A DNA stretch of 61,989 nucleotides from Cephaloticoccus sp. (GTDB taxonomy: Bacteria > Verrucomicrobiota > Verrucomicrobiia > Opitutales > Opitutaceae). The translations under genes were made by a program, and so were the position numbers. The stretch lies in the NCBI GenBank assembly GCA_021734075.1, contig JAIPJW010000006.1, positions 1 to 61,989 of the forward strand, given 5' to 3'. Of the stretch, positions 59,786 to 61,989 are shown piece after piece (positions within the stretch are counted from its first letter, which is position 1; each line of letters begins with the position of its first letter). The notes beneath the pieces are model-generated. The model worked only from the letters and a program-made list of their open reading frames with translations, did no database searches and was not told the DNA's origin.

Positions 59786-61989
59786 TTAATCGTGCGGTCC
59801 GGCGGGCAGGAAACCGCCGTGGACCAGCCACCTTTCAGCCCGCTGCGACCAGGAGCCTATGGGCCCCACGAGGTCATGCGCGGCGGAGCCGGGTTCGCCT
59901 TCTTCCATAACATGCAGTTCACAGGGGACGCCGGCGTTATGGAGCGCCTGACAAAACAGCATGGGGTTTTGCCCTTCCGCGATTTTTTCCTGATTCGTGG
60001 TCACGATGAATGCAGGCGGGGTGGCGGGAGTAACCTGTTCTTCGAGCGCAAGCAGCCCTTGGTCTTCGTCGCCTGGGCGCGTGACCAGCAGGCCTGCGCG
60101 AGATCCGGCCGCCGCAGGTGGATCCAGCCTTGTTATCACCGGAAAAAGTAAAATCATGAAATCGGGCCGCGCGCTGACGGTCGGCAGTGGATCAAGATCG
60201 GGGCCGTCCGTCCTGTCATATAAGACGGCACTACTGGCTGCCAGATGACCTCCCGTTGCAGCACCGATCACTCCAATATTGTCCGGCGCACCACCGAAAT
60301 CCCCCGCCCGGGCACGAAGTAACCTGATGGCGCGCTGAACATCCTGGAGCGGGGCCGGATGGCCGTGTGCATACCGACGTTGGTTGAGCACACCCGCGGT
60401 GATGCCGATGCTATTGAGCCACCTGGCCATGTTGGTGCTGCCGTCCTGCCAAGGCAGCCGGTGACGGTCGTTTTCAGGACATACCACCACGAGAGGGGCG
60501 CCTTTGACCGGATGGAGGGAGGGATAGACGGTCAGGGTGGGGTGGTTGGCCGACCAAGAGTGAGGGTCATCACTTGGTTCGTCGGCCATATCCGTCCGTG
60601 GGTTGGGCACGCCTTCGGGCCAGAGATCAATGATCACTGGTGAATTCAAGTCATGGCGTGCGCCCGGGGCAACGTAGTGGGGTTTTTCTCGCCCCAGCAT
60701 CCGGGGGTCAGCCGGATCAACTTCCGGCACAGGCAGGTCCGCCAGGATGGCCCGAAGCCGACTTTTCGCGCCGAGCACCTCAGGGGTATTGAGATGGGTG
60801 ACATCGAGATAGCCGGTTCCGTTGCGGGAATCACCACAATCGTAGAGCCGGCCAAAACCCCATGGGGTGTTGTTTTCCAGCAACCAGCGTTTGGTGCGCA
60901 GGGTGCGGCGTCCACCGAGCGGGGCATAAACCCATTCGCGCAAGGGTTTGGTTTCACCGCGGAGATAAGGGGCCAGCGAAATGCCATCGAACCCTTGGTT
61001 GGCCGGTGGCCTGACACCCGCGACCGCGCAGAGGGTGGGAAATATATCGGTGATGTCCGCGAGTTCGGGCGACAAACCCTGTGGTTTCACGAGACCCGGT
61101 CCATTGATGATGAGGGGCACCCGGGCCCCCATCTCGGTGGTTTCGCCCTTGCCATGCAGGCCGGTGCCATTGTCGCCCATGAAGACAATGAGGGTGTTTT
61201 CCCGCAGGCCGCTTTCCTCAAGGGCGGCAACCAGGCGGCCCACGAGTTTGTCCATGTATTCCACATTGGCGCGCCAGTTGCCCTCACTTTTCTTGAATTT
61301 GTCCCCCGGATTGGTGATCGAATCCGGCGTGGGGTAGTAGGGTTCATGGGTCAATGCCATGGAGTAATACAGCAGGAAGGGCTGGCGGCGCTTGTCCGTC
61401 TGGTTGCGGTGCACGAAATCGATCAGAAAATCGGTGAACAGGTCGGGCCCGTAATCATTGATCGTGGTGGAGCGATAGGTGCCATTCTGCAACAGGCTGG
61501 GATGCCAGTAGCGCGAGGTGCGTGAACCCGGACCATTTTCCCAACCACCGGTGTGTTCGACCCCCGCCGGAAGATTGTTGGCGTAGGCCCACATGCAATA
61601 TTCGTCGAACCCGGTTTCACGGACCAGAGTGGGCAATTGGCCGGACAATTGCCATTTGCCGGCCAGGGCCGTTGCGTAGCCCGCCTCATGGAAAAGCTGC
61701 CCGAACGTCAGGTGAGCGGCGATGTTGTCGGCCCCATGATTTTCCACCCTGGGTCCGCCGGCCCGGTTGGGAAAATGGAACACCCCATTGTGATGCGGAT
61801 ATTGCCCGGTCATGAGCGCGTGCCGCGAAGGGTGGCAGACCGGCATGGCGTAGGCGGTATTGAAGTAAATGCCTCCCCGGGCCAATTGGTCCAAATGGGG
61901 GGTTTGGTGGGTGGGGTGGCCGTAGACCCCCAGCTCATGGGCGCCGAGATCATCGGCGAGAATGACCACGATGTTGGGTGGTGATGCCG
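59786..61989 (-). CDS. Sulfatase fused to a degenerate alpha/beta-hydrolase domain (partial, N-terminus outside window)
   Basis: More than 730 residues. The N-terminal half is a type I sulfatase: PPNIVVILADDLGAHELGVYGH at the edge, and the formylglycine site CHPSR (Cys codon 61835-61837), so it desulfates a sugar or polysaccharide after maturation. The C-terminal 250 residues are BD-FAE/xylan-esterase-like, but the nucleophile elbow reads G-A-A-T-G-G-H (Ala codon 60257-60259 where Ser is expected). The usual DD-x-x-VP segment is NQEKIA, so catalytic Ser and Asp are missing; His in AAHDLVG remains. Signal peptide, if any, lies beyond the right edge. Confidence 0.88.
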   Translation of the reverse strand, partial: ASPPNIVVILADDLGAHELGVYGHPTHQTPHLDQLARGGIYFNTAYAMPVCHPSRHALMTGQYPHHNGVFHFPNRAGGPRVENHGADNIAAHLTFGQLFHEAGYATALAGKWQLSGQLPTLVRETGFDEYCMWAYANNLPAGVEHTGGWENGPGSRTSRYWHPSLLQNGTYRSTTINDYGPDLFTDFLIDFVHRNQTDKRRQPFLLYYSMALTHEPYYPTPDSITNPGDKFKKSEGNWRANVEYMDKLVGRLVAALEESGLRENTLIVFMGDNGTGLHGKGETTEMGARVPLIINGPGLVKPQGLSPELADITDIFPTLCAVAGVRPPANQGFDGISLAPYLRGETKPLREWVYAPLGGRRTLRTKRWLLENNTPWGFGRLYDCGDSRNGTGYLDVTHLNTPEVLGAKSRLRAILADLPVPEVDPADPRMLGREKPHYVAPGARHDLNSPVIIDLWPEGVPNPRTDMADEPSDDPHSWSANHPTLTVYPSLHPVKGAPLVVVCPENDRHRLPWQDGSTNMARWLNSIGITAGVLNQRRYAHGHPAPLQDVQRAIRLLRARAGDFGGAPDNIGVIGAATGGHLAASSAVLYDRTDGPDLDPLPTVSARPDFMILLFPVITRLDPPAAAGSRAGLLVTRPGDEDQGLLALEEQVTPATPPAFIVTTNQEKIAEGQNPMLFCQALHNAGVPCELHVMEEGEPGSAAHDLVGPIGSWSQRAERWLVHGGFLPAGPHD

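Overview
The window reads as chromosomal DNA of a GC-rich, free-living Gram-negative heterotroph. The best guess is Verrucomicrobiota, probably class Opitutae. This is inference from gene content (sulfatase and glycosidase genes, DUF2959 and DUF4202 proteins, TonB-type periplasmic proteins, GTAG-headed intergenic palindromes). There is no rRNA, tRNA, CRISPR array, prophage or insertion sequence in view to prove it. Gene density is high, strands are mixed, and operons are short (two to four genes). Many starts lack a strong Shine-Dalgarno sequence.

Layout. 1-4.1 kb: molybdenum cofactor genes (moaC cut by the left edge, moeA with an FMN reductase, moaA divergent), interrupted by an AT-rich small membrane gene lying between two copies of the moaC 5' end. 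4.1-8.4 kb: an unknown membrane protein, dnaN, an orphan RelE-like gene coupled to pssA, and a secreted EF-hand protein. 8.5-12.2 kb: threonine dehydratase, then a lipoprotein amidase convergent with an AmpG-like permease (muropeptide recycling). 12.5-20.8 kb: a secreted S9 peptidase, a DUF2959 lipoprotein with a DUF2007 protein, a GNAT acetyltransferase, a FliA/WhiG-like sigma factor behind a strong intrinsic terminator, an oxidoreductase, a heme-binding protein and a YkgJ-type protein. 20.8-31.6 kb: pyruvate carboxylase, an LLM oxidoreductase, an O-methyltransferase, an AspT/YidE transporter, a nitronate-monooxygenase-like enzyme and an ABC exporter. 31.7-36.7 kb: a DUF4202-glycosidase-like fusion, a DUF1643 protein with the remnant of a second copy, an M29 aminopeptidase and an alcohol dehydrogenase. 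36.8-47.7 kb: glyS, an HtrA protease, a secreted protein with three TonB C-terminal domains, glycogen phosphorylase, a Zn-ribbon protein, an Mpo1-like protein, a second TonB-type protein and a GH2 glycosidase. 47.7-53.4 kb: an LMF1-Sel1 fusion, then trxC-cbpA-cbpM, then an HxlR regulator divergent from a tiny CxxC redox protein. 53.4-58.8 kb: a sugar-acid type catabolic cluster (two enolase-superfamily enzymes, SDR, S51 peptidase, aldo/keto reductase). 58.8 kb to the end: a tandem universal stress protein and a sulfatase fused to a degenerate esterase domain, cut by the right edge.

No single large unknown system stands out. The most original signals are: the duplicated moaC leader around an AT-rich cassette; a dispersed family of GTAG-headed palindromes (REP/REPIN-like) with no local transposase; four unusual fusions or domain arrangements (DUF4202 plus beta-propeller, triple TonB_C, LMF1 plus Sel1, sulfatase plus esterase lacking its Ser and Asp); and a terminator-bearing leader in front of an orphan sigma factor.
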